Shown: positions 16,052 through 25,198 of the stretch, piece by piece
Numbering within the stretch: position 1 is the first letter of the stretch
Layout: every line of letters begins with the position of its first letter
From: a virus
Direction: 5' to 3' (one strand)
DNA: 37,356 bases
IMG/VR virus record: IMGVR_UViG_3300030107_002437
Coordinates: 1 to 37,356 of that record
Notes under the pieces: model-generated
The model's database searches: none
What the model saw: only the letters and a program-made list of their open reading frames with translations
Told to the model about the DNA's origin: nothing
Position numbers and translations under genes: made by a program

Positions 16052-19000
16052 TGGCAGATTATAGTGCATTTATACTTGGAAAACCAGTTAATCAATTTGA
16101 AGGATTTGATAATAATTTTTATCATTCTAAAGATACTGAAATTAAACCATTTACAAAAGATTTTACAGCTTATGATGCTTTTTCTTCTGGTTTTATGGAA
16201 GGAAGTAATATTGATGATATTTATAATTATATAGTAAATGATGAACCAGAGTTTATACATAATCCTACATATGATCCTTTTAGTGATCCTCGATTAAAAA
16301 ACAGACCTGATTATTTAAAAAAAATTTATCATAGTGGATCTCAAAAAGAAACTGATTATATTATTAATAAATATGAAGAAGAATTAGATAGAGCAAGATT
16401 AATAGCATCTTCTGGATTAATGGGAACTTTAGGAAGTGTTATGGGTTATACAGTAGGAGATCCAGCTTTTTGGTTAACTACTGGCGTTGTAAGCGCAGTA
16501 AAAGGTGCTAATTTTTTAACTCGATTTGGTAAAGCATCCAGTTATGGAATTGCGGCAACAATACCAACAGAATATATTAGAGCAGAACAATCAGAAGTAT
16601 TTACTGGTCAACATTTTTTAACATCTTTAGCTGTTATCGGTGGAGCTTCAGGAATATTTAGTGGATTAAGAAAAAATGCTAAAGGTAATTTTAATAGAGA
16701 AACAAAATATTTAGGAGAAGAAAATGCAAATCCTAGTGCTGGATCTGCATATAATCCTCATTATAATCATGGAAATGTTTATAAAAATGGTAAAGATGGC
16801 AGACAAAATTTTGCTAGAGAATTAGAAGAAGAAGGCATGATAGATTCTTTAGGTATTAATAAATTAGGTTGGAATCCTGTAATACGTTTATTAAATAGCA
16901 CAAATGTTGGTGCTAGAAGATTAGTTTCTGAAATAACTTCTATAGGCGGTATAATTACTAAAAAAAATACTAGAGGAGTAGCTACATCAGAAAGTGTAGA
17001 AGTAGAATTTAGAACAACGTATTTATCAAATTTAGTTAAAGTTATGAATAAAGTTCATGATGAATATATTACTTATGCTGGAGGTGTTGCTAAAGGAGAT
17101 CTTGTTGGAAATATGGTTCCATTAGCTCAAACTTGGATTAAAAGGCATAAAGGTGCGCAAGATATTATGTCGCATAGTAATTTTAGACAAGAAATAACTA
17201 AAGCTATGCGTAATGGAGATGTTCATCCTAATCCTAATATACAAAATGCGGCAAAAGAATATAGAAAATTTTATAATCAAATGGCTAAAGAAGCAGAAGA
17301 AGTAGATTTGTTTACTAGAAATTTAAGAAATAAATTAGATACTTTAAAATCTAAAAAGAAACCTACAAAATTAGATCAAAAACAAATTGTTGAGTTAGAA
17401 AAACAAATTAAAAATATAAGAGCAAATGGGCCATTAGCTAATAATGGTAAATTTTATGTACCTAGAATACATAATCAAGAGTTAATGCTTAAAGAACAAG
17501 TTCAATGGATTCAAGCAGTAAGAAATTATTATGTAGGACAAGGTGTAAAACCTGATAAAGCATTAAAACAAGCAACAGATGATTTTGATGCGGCATTAAG
17601 AATAAAACCTTATCAAGAAATAGATGATACTCTTGATGCTTTAAAAGAAGCTGGTTCTGCTAGACAAAGAACATTAGATATTCCTGATGAAGTAATTGCT
17701 CGTTGGTTAGAAAATGATATAGAGCTTTTAACTAGACATTATAATAAACAAATGGGTATGGACATTTTATTTACTAAAAGATTTGGTGATATAACTATGA
17801 AAGAACAACTTAATGAAGTTAGAGCTTTTCATAAAACAGCATTAGATCAATTAAATAAAAATTATAAAGCTAAAAAAATATTATATCCTAAATTTCATGA
17901 AGATGTGAAAAAATTAAATAAACAATTAAAAAATGATTTAAGAGATATTAGAGGATTAAGAGATAGAACAAGAGGTACTTATGGTGCGCCTAAAGATCCA
18001 CATAGATTAACATCTAGAGCAATTAGAGGTTTAAAATCTTTAAGTGTTGTTACTTTAATGGGAGGTGCCGCAATATCTAGTATTCCTGATATTGGTATTA
18101 TGATTATGCATCATGGTTTTAAAGATAGTTTTAAAGCTATGCGTGGTTTATGGGGAATGAATTCTGAAATAATGAGAAAAATGAATAGAGGTGAATTACA
18201 TAATGCTGGAGAAGCATTAGAAATGGCATTAAATTCTCGTTCTTTAGCTTTAGCAGATGTAGGAGATATATTTGGAAATCGTTTTGCATTTGAAAGATCA
18301 TTACATAATTCAACAAATGTATTTATGTTTATGAATGGTTTAAATATGTGGAATACTATTATGAAAGAAACTACAGGTTTAATGGTTTCTAATAATATTG
18401 CAAAATTAAGTAAAGAATATTTAAAAACTGGAAAATTATCACAAAAAAATAAACAAAGATTAGCAAGTGTAGGTATAGATCCAGATGTATTAAAAAAAAT
18501 AGGAGAAAATATTAATAAATATGGTGAAACTAAAAATGGATTTATATTACCTAATACAGATCTTTGGAAAGATACGTTAGCTGTAAGACGTTTTAGAACA
18601 GCATTAACAGAAGATACTTCTAGAACTATTGTAACACCTGGTGCTGGTGATAGAGCTTTATTAACATCTACTGAATGGGGTAGCATGATTGCTCAATATA
18701 AATCATTTTCACAATCTTTTACTCAAAGAGTTTTAACTAGAGGTTTACAAGAACAAGATTCTGCTTTTGTAATTGGAGTAGGTTCTATGATTTCTTTAGG
18801 AATGTTAGTAGAGCAAATTAAAAGAAAACAATATGGTCAAAAAGCATTAACAGATTTTGATTCTTTGTTATATGCAGGAATTGAAAGATCAGGTGTTATG
18901 GGATGGTTTATGGATATAAATAATGTAGCAGAAAAAGTAAGTGGTTATAATTTAGGTTTAAGACCAGCATTAGGTGTAGCAACTCCTAATAGTTCTACAT

Positions 19001-19212
19001 TACAAACTAAAATAGGCGCATTAGGAGGACCTAGTGCTACACAAATTATGAACGCATTAACTGTAGGTAAATCTGCTTTAACTGGAGATTATAATTATAA
19101 TACTAGACGTGCATTAAGATCGCTAACACCTGGTAATACTTTACCATATGTAGATCCATTAATGGATGCTATATATGATCAAAATATTACAAGTAACAAT
19201 TTTAGACCGTAA
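16051..19212 (+). CDS. Large internal virion protein, T7 gp16-like
   Basis: The 1053-aa product has glycine- and alanine-rich hydrophobic segments near residues 118-150 (SGLMGTLGSVMGYTVGDPAF) and 170-205, suited to membrane insertion during DNA ejection. A second hydrophobic patch lies near 672-690 (LSVVTLMGGAAISSIPDIGI). The N-terminal transglycosylase domain of T7 gp16 is not evident, and the protein is shorter than T7 gp16. It ends the internal-protein series, and the repeated promoter-like motif follows immediately. Confidence 0.75.
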   Translation: MADYSAFILGKPVNQFEGFDNNFYHSKDTEIKPFTKDFTAYDAFSSGFMEGSNIDDIYNYIVNDEPEFIHNPTYDPFSDPRLKNRPDYLKKIYHSGSQKETDYIINKYEEELDRARLIASSGLMGTLGSVMGYTVGDPAFWLTTGVVSAVKGANFLTRFGKASSYGIAATIPTEYIRAEQSEVFTGQHFLTSLAVIGGASGIFSGLRKNAKGNFNRETKYLGEENANPSAGSAYNPHYNHGNVYKNGKDGRQNFARELEEEGMIDSLGINKLGWNPVIRLLNSTNVGARRLVSEITSIGGIITKKNTRGVATSESVEVEFRTTYLSNLVKVMNKVHDEYITYAGGVAKGDLVGNMVPLAQTWIKRHKGAQDIMSHSNFRQEITKAMRNGDVHPNPNIQNAAKEYRKFYNQMAKEAEEVDLFTRNLRNKLDTLKSKKKPTKLDQKQIVELEKQIKNIRANGPLANNGKFYVPRIHNQELMLKEQVQWIQAVRNYYVGQGVKPDKALKQATDDFDAALRIKPYQEIDDTLDALKEAGSARQRTLDIPDEVIARWLENDIELLTRHYNKQMGMDILFTKRFGDITMKEQLNEVRAFHKTALDQLNKNYKAKKILYPKFHEDVKKLNKQLKNDLRDIRGLRDRTRGTYGAPKDPHRLTSRAIRGLKSLSVVTLMGGAAISSIPDIGIMIMHHGFKDSFKAMRGLWGMNSEIMRKMNRGELHNAGEALEMALNSRSLALADVGDIFGNRFAFERSLHNSTNVFMFMNGLNMWNTIMKETTGLMVSNNIAKLSKEYLKTGKLSQKNKQRLASVGIDPDVLKKIGENINKYGETKNGFILPNTDLWKDTLAVRRFRTALTEDTSRTIVTPGAGDRALLTSTEWGSMIAQYKSFSQSFTQRVLTRGLQEQDSAFVIGVGSMISLGMLVEQIKRKQYGQKALTDFDSLLYAGIERSGVMGWFMDINNVAEKVSGYNLGLRPALGVATPNSSTLQTKIGALGGPSATQIMNALTVGKSALTGDYNYNTRRALRSLTPGNTLPYVDPLMDAIYDQNITSNNFRP

Positions 19213-19224
19213 ATGTGAATTGCC
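19212..19224 (+). promoter_or_regulatory. Rightward repeated motif, copy 3
   Basis: AATGTGAATTGCC overlaps the stop codon of the preceding gene and lies about 45 bases before the tail fibre start. It matches the copies at 2080, 8474 and 33270. It probably marks a transcription start for the fibre and lysis genes. The repeat is seen; the role is inferred. Confidence 0.55.
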
Positions 19225-19265
19225 TAACTTAAAGCTCATACGTTAACTATAGATAAGGAAATGAT

Positions 19266-21476
19266 ATGGCAAATTTAACAATAGCAAATAATGATGCAAG
19301 AGTAAGATATACAACTAATAGTGGAGGCTCCGCAGGTGCTTTTACTATTGATTTTCCATTCTTCTCTTTAGATGACATTAAAGTAGTTGTAACAAACAGT
19401 AGTGGAGTAGATACAACATATTCTAGAGTATCAAGTTCTCCTAATTCTACACAATTTACAGTTTCAGGAACAGCGGCAGATGATGAAGGTTATACTGGTG
19501 GTAGCGTTACTTTAGGTGCGTCAGTAGTATCATCAACAGTTACAATATATAGAGATATTGTAATAGAAAGAGCAACTGATTTTCCAACATCAGGTTCATT
19601 TAATATAGGTAGTTTAAATACAGATTTAGATAAAGCATTTGCTATTGCACAAGAAAATAATACTAAATACGACAGATCAATTAGATTGGCTGAATCTGAT
19701 ACAGACGTTACTATGTTATTACCTAATGCATCTACTAGAGCAAATAAAGGTTTAGTATTTGACAGTTCTGGTAATACATTGTCTGCTATTGTATATCCAG
19801 CAAGTGCTTCTGCAACAGTTTCAACTGTAAGTGCTGGTGGTAGTGCAACTGCTAGTGCATCTTATAATACAACAACTGGTGCAATGACATTTGCATTTGG
19901 AGTGCCTACAGGTGCTACTGGAGCAACAGGTGCTACTGGTAATGCGGCAACAATAGCTGTTAATTCTGTAACTGAATTATCACCTGGTGCAACGCCAACT
20001 GTTGCAAATGCTGGTAGTTCTGCGGCGGCAAGTTTAAATTTTGGAATACCTGGTACTGCTATATGGTCTACAGGAAATTCTTTTCCAGGTTCTCCATCAG
20101 ATGGAGATTTCTTTTTATTTACTGCGGCTGTAGGCTCAGGATTAACTTGGTATGATACAAATGGAAGTTCTTCTTTATCAAGTGCGGCAAAAGGTGATAT
20201 TGCTAAATATCAAACATCAAACACTCGTTGGGTAAAACAAGTAAATATTATAGGTGCAACTGGAAATACCGGCGCAACTGGAAATACTGGTGCTACTGGT
20301 TCGACAGGATCTACAGGGCCTTCAGGAGTAAATTCAGGTTTATCTATGACATGGTCTAGTTCTACAAGTGATGCAGATCCAGGCAATGGAAAATTGGCAA
20401 TGAATAACGGAACATTAAGTTCTGTAAGTGTTTTATATATTGATGATGTTGATGATGCTGGAGCAACAATATCTGGTTTTGTTCAATCTTGGGATGATGC
20501 AGTAAATAGTACAGCTAGAGGTATTATACATATTGTAAAAGAAGGAACACCATCTACATTTTGGATTGGAAAAGTATCTTCTGCACTTGTAGATGCAAGC
20601 GGTTATACTAAAGTAAATGTAACTCATATTGTAAGCAATGGTAGTTTTACTAATAATGATGGTATAGGTGTAAACTTTAGTTTTAGTGGAGCAGATGGAT
20701 CTGACGGAGCAGATGGTTCTGGTTCTATGTCTAACTTTACACTTACTGCTGATAGCGGAAGCAATCAAACTATAGCAGATGGGAACACACTTGACATTGA
20801 AGGTGGAGAAGGAATTGATACTGTTGTAGGTGCTACTGATAAAGTTACTATATCTGGTGAAGATGCTTCTACAAGTAATAAAGGTATTGCAAGTTTCCAT
20901 TCTGATAACTTTTCTGTATCAAGTGGTGCTGTAACAATTAAAGATCAAGGTGTAGCTTTAGCAGAAATAGTAAATGTAAGTGCTACAGATAAAATACTAG
21001 GCCGAAGTTCAAGTGGTGCTGGTACTATAGAAGAAATAGATTGTACTGCTGCTGGTCGAGCATTGTTAGATGATGCTAATGCTTCAGCACAAAGAACAAC
21101 TCTTGGTTTGGTAATAGGCACAAACGTACAAGCCTATAATGCTGACATTGTAGCTAAAGATGAAACGAACGTATATACTGCGCCACAACGTAATGCTTTA
21201 ACGTCAGATAATGATGGCTCGTTTGACATGAACGCTAACAATAATTTTAAATGTACTCCGTCTGGTAACTTTGCATTAACATTTACTAATCATGCAGATG
21301 GTCAATCTGGGTACATATTGTTAATTAATAGTGGCGGTCATACTGTAAGTTTACATGCAAACACTAAAGGTTCTGCTACTACTGCGGCAACTTTAAGTAC
21401 AGCTGGAACGTATCTTGTTAGCTATCTCTCAGATGGAACAAATGCTTATCTGACAAATAGTGTGGTATATGCATAA
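19266..21476 (+). CDS. Tail fibre with T7 gp17-type N-terminus and collagen-like repeats
   Basis: The 736-aa product starts with a T7-type fibre attachment domain (residues about 1-145), including FTIDFPFFSLDDIKVVV, VTIYRDIVIERATDF and FNIGSLNTDLDKAFAIAQE. It contains Gly-X-Y collagen-like runs at about 215-226 (GATGATGATGN), 331-360 (GATGNTGATGNT) and 478-489 (GADGSDGADGSG), which probably make trimeric rods. The remaining C-terminus is Ser/Thr/Ala-rich and beta-predicted. The N-terminus would dock on the tail nozzle. The next gene overlaps the stop. Confidence 0.88.
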   Translation: MANLTIANNDARVRYTTNSGGSAGAFTIDFPFFSLDDIKVVVTNSSGVDTTYSRVSSSPNSTQFTVSGTAADDEGYTGGSVTLGASVVSSTVTIYRDIVIERATDFPTSGSFNIGSLNTDLDKAFAIAQENNTKYDRSIRLAESDTDVTMLLPNASTRANKGLVFDSSGNTLSAIVYPASASATVSTVSAGGSATASASYNTTTGAMTFAFGVPTGATGATGATGNAATIAVNSVTELSPGATPTVANAGSSAAASLNFGIPGTAIWSTGNSFPGSPSDGDFFLFTAAVGSGLTWYDTNGSSSLSSAAKGDIAKYQTSNTRWVKQVNIIGATGNTGATGNTGATGSTGSTGPSGVNSGLSMTWSSSTSDADPGNGKLAMNNGTLSSVSVLYIDDVDDAGATISGFVQSWDDAVNSTARGIIHIVKEGTPSTFWIGKVSSALVDASGYTKVNVTHIVSNGSFTNNDGIGVNFSFSGADGSDGADGSGSMSNFTLTADSGSNQTIADGNTLDIEGGEGIDTVVGATDKVTISGEDASTSNKGIASFHSDNFSVSSGAVTIKDQGVALAEIVNVSATDKILGRSSSGAGTIEEIDCTAAGRALLDDANASAQRTTLGLVIGTNVQAYNADIVAKDETNVYTAPQRNALTSDNDGSFDMNANNNFKCTPSGNFALTFTNHADGQSGYILLINSGGHTVSLHANTKGSATTAATLSTAGTYLVSYLSDGTNAYLTNSVVYA

Positions 21477-24007
21477 TGAGTTTATTACAAAATAGCAATG
21501 CTATACCTACAGCAGGTGATACTGATTTTTATGAACATCAAATAGCTAATAGTGCTCGATTTACAGGTAGTGGTGTATTATCAAGAACTGCTGGTACTGC
21601 TACTAATGAAGATAAATTTACTATAAGTTGTTGGGTAAAAAGAAGTAAATTAGGTGCAACTCAAAATTTTATTTTTGGTGATCAATCTAATATTCATTAT
21701 CAAAGACTTAGTTTTAATAGTTCAGACAAATTAGAAATGCATGAACAAAGAGGTGGCGGTGATAGTAATGGAGTGAGAACTATTGACCAAGTATTTAGAG
21801 ATACTTCAGCTTGGATGCATATAGTATGGACATATGATACAGCTCAAAGTACAGATACAAATAGAGAAAAATTTTATGTTAATGGCACACAACTAACTAA
21901 TGTTGAAGGATGGGATGGTAATTATCCTTCTCAAAATCGTGATTCAGTTTTTAATAAAAATGGTTCTACATTACGTATTGGTGCTGCTTCTTCTTATTAT
22001 GGTAATTATTTTCAAGGGTACATGGCTGAAGTAGTATTTTGTGATGGGCAAGCTTATGCTGCTTCTGATTTTGGAGAAACTAAAAACGGAGTGTGGATTC
22101 CGAAAGACCCATCTGGGCTTACCTTTGGTAACAATGGTTTTTATTTAAATTTTGCTAATGCTTCTGATATGGGAAATGACGTATCTGGAAATAATAATGA
22201 TTTTTCAGAATCAAATGTAGAAACACACGATCAAATGACTGATACTCCTACGTTCAACTCTAGTTCTAATGGTGGTAATTTTGCTACACTAAATCCTTTA
22301 GCAAAAGGTTCTAATGCAACTTTAAGTGAAGGTAATTTACGAGCAAGTGGTAATTCTTCAGATGGTTCTTATGTACCTAGTACAATGGCATTTAAAACTG
22401 GTAAATGGTATTGTGAATTTTTATGTATAGCTAAGCTTGAAGGATGGCCCTATGTATCAATATTTGATTATGCAAATCAAGCATATTCTACAAGTACAGG
22501 AACCACTTATGCTATTCGTTATCAAGCAGATGATGATTTAGAAGCAAATACAGGAGACCCTATTAGTAATTTTGGAACTATAACATTAACTTCAACTGGT
22601 TTAACTACATATACTGCTGGTGATATTATAGGAATACATTTAGATTGTGATAATAAAAAAGTATGGTTTAGTAAAAATGGTTCTTTTTTTAATTCTGGTG
22701 ATCCTAGTGCTGGTACAAATCCACAAGCTTCATGGACAGGAACTCCTACTATTGCTTTTATGGGGGCTACTTATCAAAATTATGATTATATAATGAATTT
22801 TGGACAAGATGGAACTTTTGCTGGAGAAAAAACAGCACAAGGAAATAGTGATGACACAGGTTATGGCAACTTTTATTATGCTCCAGATACAGGATTCTTG
22901 GCTATGTGTGCTGGTAACTATCCAATACCAGATTCAATAAATCCTTCAGAAACTGATGATAATTATCCACAGAAATTATTTAACGCAGTTGCTTATACTG
23001 GCAATGGTTCTTCTGGCAGAACATTATCTATAGGTATGGCAAAAAAACCTTCTATTAGTATGAACAAAAGAAGAAGTGGTGATACCGTTGCTATAAATAC
23101 TTGGACAGCAGCATTTAATAGTGGGGATTATGATTCTTTTGGAGAACTACATTCTGATGCTGATTGGTATGCCAATCAAGGTGTTAATGGGCCTTTTTCT
23201 GCTGATCCAACTGCTAGTACATTAACATATACAGCTTATGGTCAAGTAAATGCTAGTTCTGCTCCTTATGTAAGTTGGAACTGGGTTGCCAATGGGGGAA
23301 GCACTTCTTCTAATAGTAACGGATCATTAACTTCTACTGTAGAGGTTGATCCTTCTGGATGTTTTTCGGTTGGCAAATATACTGCAAATGCTACAAATTC
23401 TACGATTGGACATGGTCTTTCAAAAGTTCCTTCATTTATCTTAATAAAAAAAATGACTGGTCAAGATAGAAAATGGACAGCTTGGCATACAAGTTTATCA
23501 AATACACAAGGGTATTTTAGTTTTAACACTAATAGTGCTGCTGGCACAGATTCTTTGTGGAATAATACTGCTCCGACAAGTTCTGTATTTAGTGTTAATT
23601 ACGGCACTACAGAAGTTAATGCTGCATCTGGACATACCTATTTATTTTGGGCTTTTGCAAATTGTGAAGGTTGGATTAAAGCAGGAAAGTACATTGGAAA
23701 TGCCAATGCAGATGGTACATTTGTTTATACTGGATTTAAACCAGCATGGATATTTCTGCGTGCTGTAAATTCTGGAGATGATCCACAAATCTATGATAAT
23801 GCTAGAGATACATATAATCCAGCTACAAAAGTTATACCTACACACAGTACAGCAGCAGAAACAGATCATTCTAATAGAAGTATGGATATATTAAGCAATG
23901 GTTTTAAATTTAGAGATTCTAACAGTAATATAAACGGTTCTGATTCAGACGGTTATTTGTATTTAGCAATGGCACATAACCCATTTAAATACGCAACAGC
24001 AAGATAG
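21476..24007 (+). CDS. Putative receptor-binding adhesin with LamG- and SPRY-like domains
   Basis: The 843-aa product starts with a laminin-G/concanavalin-like beta-sandwich (about residues 25-215; FTISCWVKRSKLG, WMHIVWTYDTAQ, GYMAEVVFCDGQ). A SPRY-like region follows (about 300-455; KTGKWYCEF, DIIGIHLDCDNKKVWFSKNG). The C-terminal part (from about 600) has VPSFILIKK, HTYLFWAFANCEGW and GFKPAWIFLR, a repeat type I associate with marine phage tail proteins. These folds bind sugars or proteins, so host recognition is likely. The gene overlaps the fibre gene. Confidence 0.75.
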   Translation: MSLLQNSNAIPTAGDTDFYEHQIANSARFTGSGVLSRTAGTATNEDKFTISCWVKRSKLGATQNFIFGDQSNIHYQRLSFNSSDKLEMHEQRGGGDSNGVRTIDQVFRDTSAWMHIVWTYDTAQSTDTNREKFYVNGTQLTNVEGWDGNYPSQNRDSVFNKNGSTLRIGAASSYYGNYFQGYMAEVVFCDGQAYAASDFGETKNGVWIPKDPSGLTFGNNGFYLNFANASDMGNDVSGNNNDFSESNVETHDQMTDTPTFNSSSNGGNFATLNPLAKGSNATLSEGNLRASGNSSDGSYVPSTMAFKTGKWYCEFLCIAKLEGWPYVSIFDYANQAYSTSTGTTYAIRYQADDDLEANTGDPISNFGTITLTSTGLTTYTAGDIIGIHLDCDNKKVWFSKNGSFFNSGDPSAGTNPQASWTGTPTIAFMGATYQNYDYIMNFGQDGTFAGEKTAQGNSDDTGYGNFYYAPDTGFLAMCAGNYPIPDSINPSETDDNYPQKLFNAVAYTGNGSSGRTLSIGMAKKPSISMNKRRSGDTVAINTWTAAFNSGDYDSFGELHSDADWYANQGVNGPFSADPTASTLTYTAYGQVNASSAPYVSWNWVANGGSTSSNSNGSLTSTVEVDPSGCFSVGKYTANATNSTIGHGLSKVPSFILIKKMTGQDRKWTAWHTSLSNTQGYFSFNTNSAAGTDSLWNNTAPTSSVFSVNYGTTEVNAASGHTYLFWAFANCEGWIKAGKYIGNANADGTFVYTGFKPAWIFLRAVNSGDDPQIYDNARDTYNPATKVIPTHSTAAETDHSNRSMDILSNGFKFRDSNSNINGSDSDGYLYLAMAHNPFKYATAR

Positions 24008-24017
24008 GAGAAAAACA

Positions 24018-24662
24018 ATGTGGGCTAAACTAAATGATGCAGGAGATACTATAGAGGAAATTTTATCATCTCCCAAATCTTTGACGATTAACGGAGTAAA
24101 ACATCCTCGCCAAATTTTTCAATGGACAACAGCCGAGTTAAAAGCTTTAGGTATAGTGCCAGTAACAACAAGTGGTACATCTTTAGATGAAAGATTTTAT
24201 ATAGAAAAAGATGAAGAATTTTCTGTGGCTGGGGATGGCAATAGTGTTGTAAGAACGATTGGACAAAAAGCAGGCGACAAAAAATTAGCTGATGAAGATG
24301 CAGTAGATAAGGATGGCAACAAGTTAAAAGATGATGACGGCAATCAAATGATTGTTTATGGTTTAAAAACACAAGCAAAAGATAGAGCAACTAATAATGC
24401 AAATGCAAGATTACAAGGTTTTAACTGGTTAATACAACGTAAAGTTACTGCTGATACTGCTATCCCTTCAGATGTTGTTACTTATATGGCAGCCATAAGA
24501 ACAGATCATAAAGCGATATGTGATGCTATTGATGGTGCTAGTGATATGGATGCGTTTATAGCCTTACACACAAATACTTATAAAGAAGATGGCACAGTAG
24601 ATGTTGTAGCAAGAGTAAATCGTTGGACAGACGATAAAGATGTAAAGCAATATAGGAGATAA
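24018..24662 (+). CDS. Tail fibre assembly/chaperone-like protein candidate
   Basis: The 214-aa product follows the adhesin gene with an AGGAG RBS. It opens with LNDAGDTIEEILSSPKSLTINGVKHP, where a short 'v--I-G--yp' element resembles the start of many fibre-associated assembly proteins. The C-terminal half has QGFNWLIQRKVTADTAIPSDVVTYMAAIRTDHKAICDAID, resembling DUF4376-type segments ('R...ET--I---'). Such proteins help fibres fold or form part of the tip. The assignment is tentative and relies partly on the neighbour. Confidence 0.5.
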   Translation: MWAKLNDAGDTIEEILSSPKSLTINGVKHPRQIFQWTTAELKALGIVPVTTSGTSLDERFYIEKDEEFSVAGDGNSVVRTIGQKAGDKKLADEDAVDKDGNKLKDDDGNQMIVYGLKTQAKDRATNNANARLQGFNWLIQRKVTADTAIPSDVVTYMAAIRTDHKAICDAIDGASDMDAFIALHTNTYKEDGTVDVVARVNRWTDDKDVKQYRR

Positions 24663-24664
24663 TT

Positions 24665-25198
24665 TTGAGGTGGCTGTTTGTCATAGTCTTTATGGTTATG
24701 TCCTGGCAAACTATGGCTCAGACTAATACTGTTAGTTCTACATCCTCGACTGTAAGCGGAACTACAACTGTTGATCGTACTCCCTCTACTGCTTCTGCCC
24801 CAAGCGTAGTAATAAACAATCAAGATGTTTGTAGTTTCGCCGCAAGTGCTGCATTACAAAGTTCTATATTAGGTTTAGCTGGTGGTGGTGCTATAAGAGA
24901 TTTAAATTGTGAAAGACTTAAATTATCTAGAGCATTATTTGCTATGGGTATGAAAGTTGGTGCTGTTGCTATGTTATGTCAAGATGAACGTATATTTCAA
25001 GCAATGGAAATGGCAGGTACACCTTGTCCGTATTATGGTCAAATTGGGCTTGAAGCGGCTAAAGGTTGGGCTGAAAATCCAGAAAAAAGACCTGACTATG
25101 ACAAATGGGTAAAAGAAAATGTTAAAGAAGAGGAGATAGTAAGTGATGAAGGTGCTTTGGGTATTTTTAGCGTTCTTTTGTTTTTGCTTTTCCTCTAA
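24665..25198 (+). CDS. Exported Cys-rich protein of marine phage type (177 aa)
   Basis: The start is TTG at 24665 with GGAG six bases upstream; no ATG lies nearer that RBS, though one occurs 27 bases later. The N-terminus (RWLFVIVFMVMSWQTMAQ) is a signal peptide with a probable cleavage after AQ. Four cysteines follow in VCSFAAS, LNCERLK, MLCQDER and TPCPYYG, fitting two disulfides in the periplasm. The C-terminus is very hydrophobic (about 163-177). I recall related proteins in marine phages but no function. It overlaps the next gene by over 50 bases. Confidence 0.75.
   Translation: MRWLFVIVFMVMSWQTMAQTNTVSSTSSTVSGTTTVDRTPSTASAPSVVINNQDVCSFAASAALQSSILGLAGGGAIRDLNCERLKLSRALFAMGMKVGAVAMLCQDERIFQAMEMAGTPCPYYGQIGLEAAKGWAENPEKRPDYDKWVKENVKEEEIVSDEGALGIFSVLLFLLFL

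Noticed and set aside
18111-18686. A 191-codon minus-strand frame inside the gp16-like gene
   Set aside because: It is a shadow of a strongly supported long gene, has no RBS or promoter and opposes the operon.
19900-20330. GGTGCTACTGG-type tandem repeats as a DNA repeat element
   Set aside because: They encode Gly-Ala-Thr collagen-like triplets in the tail fibre and are explained by the protein.
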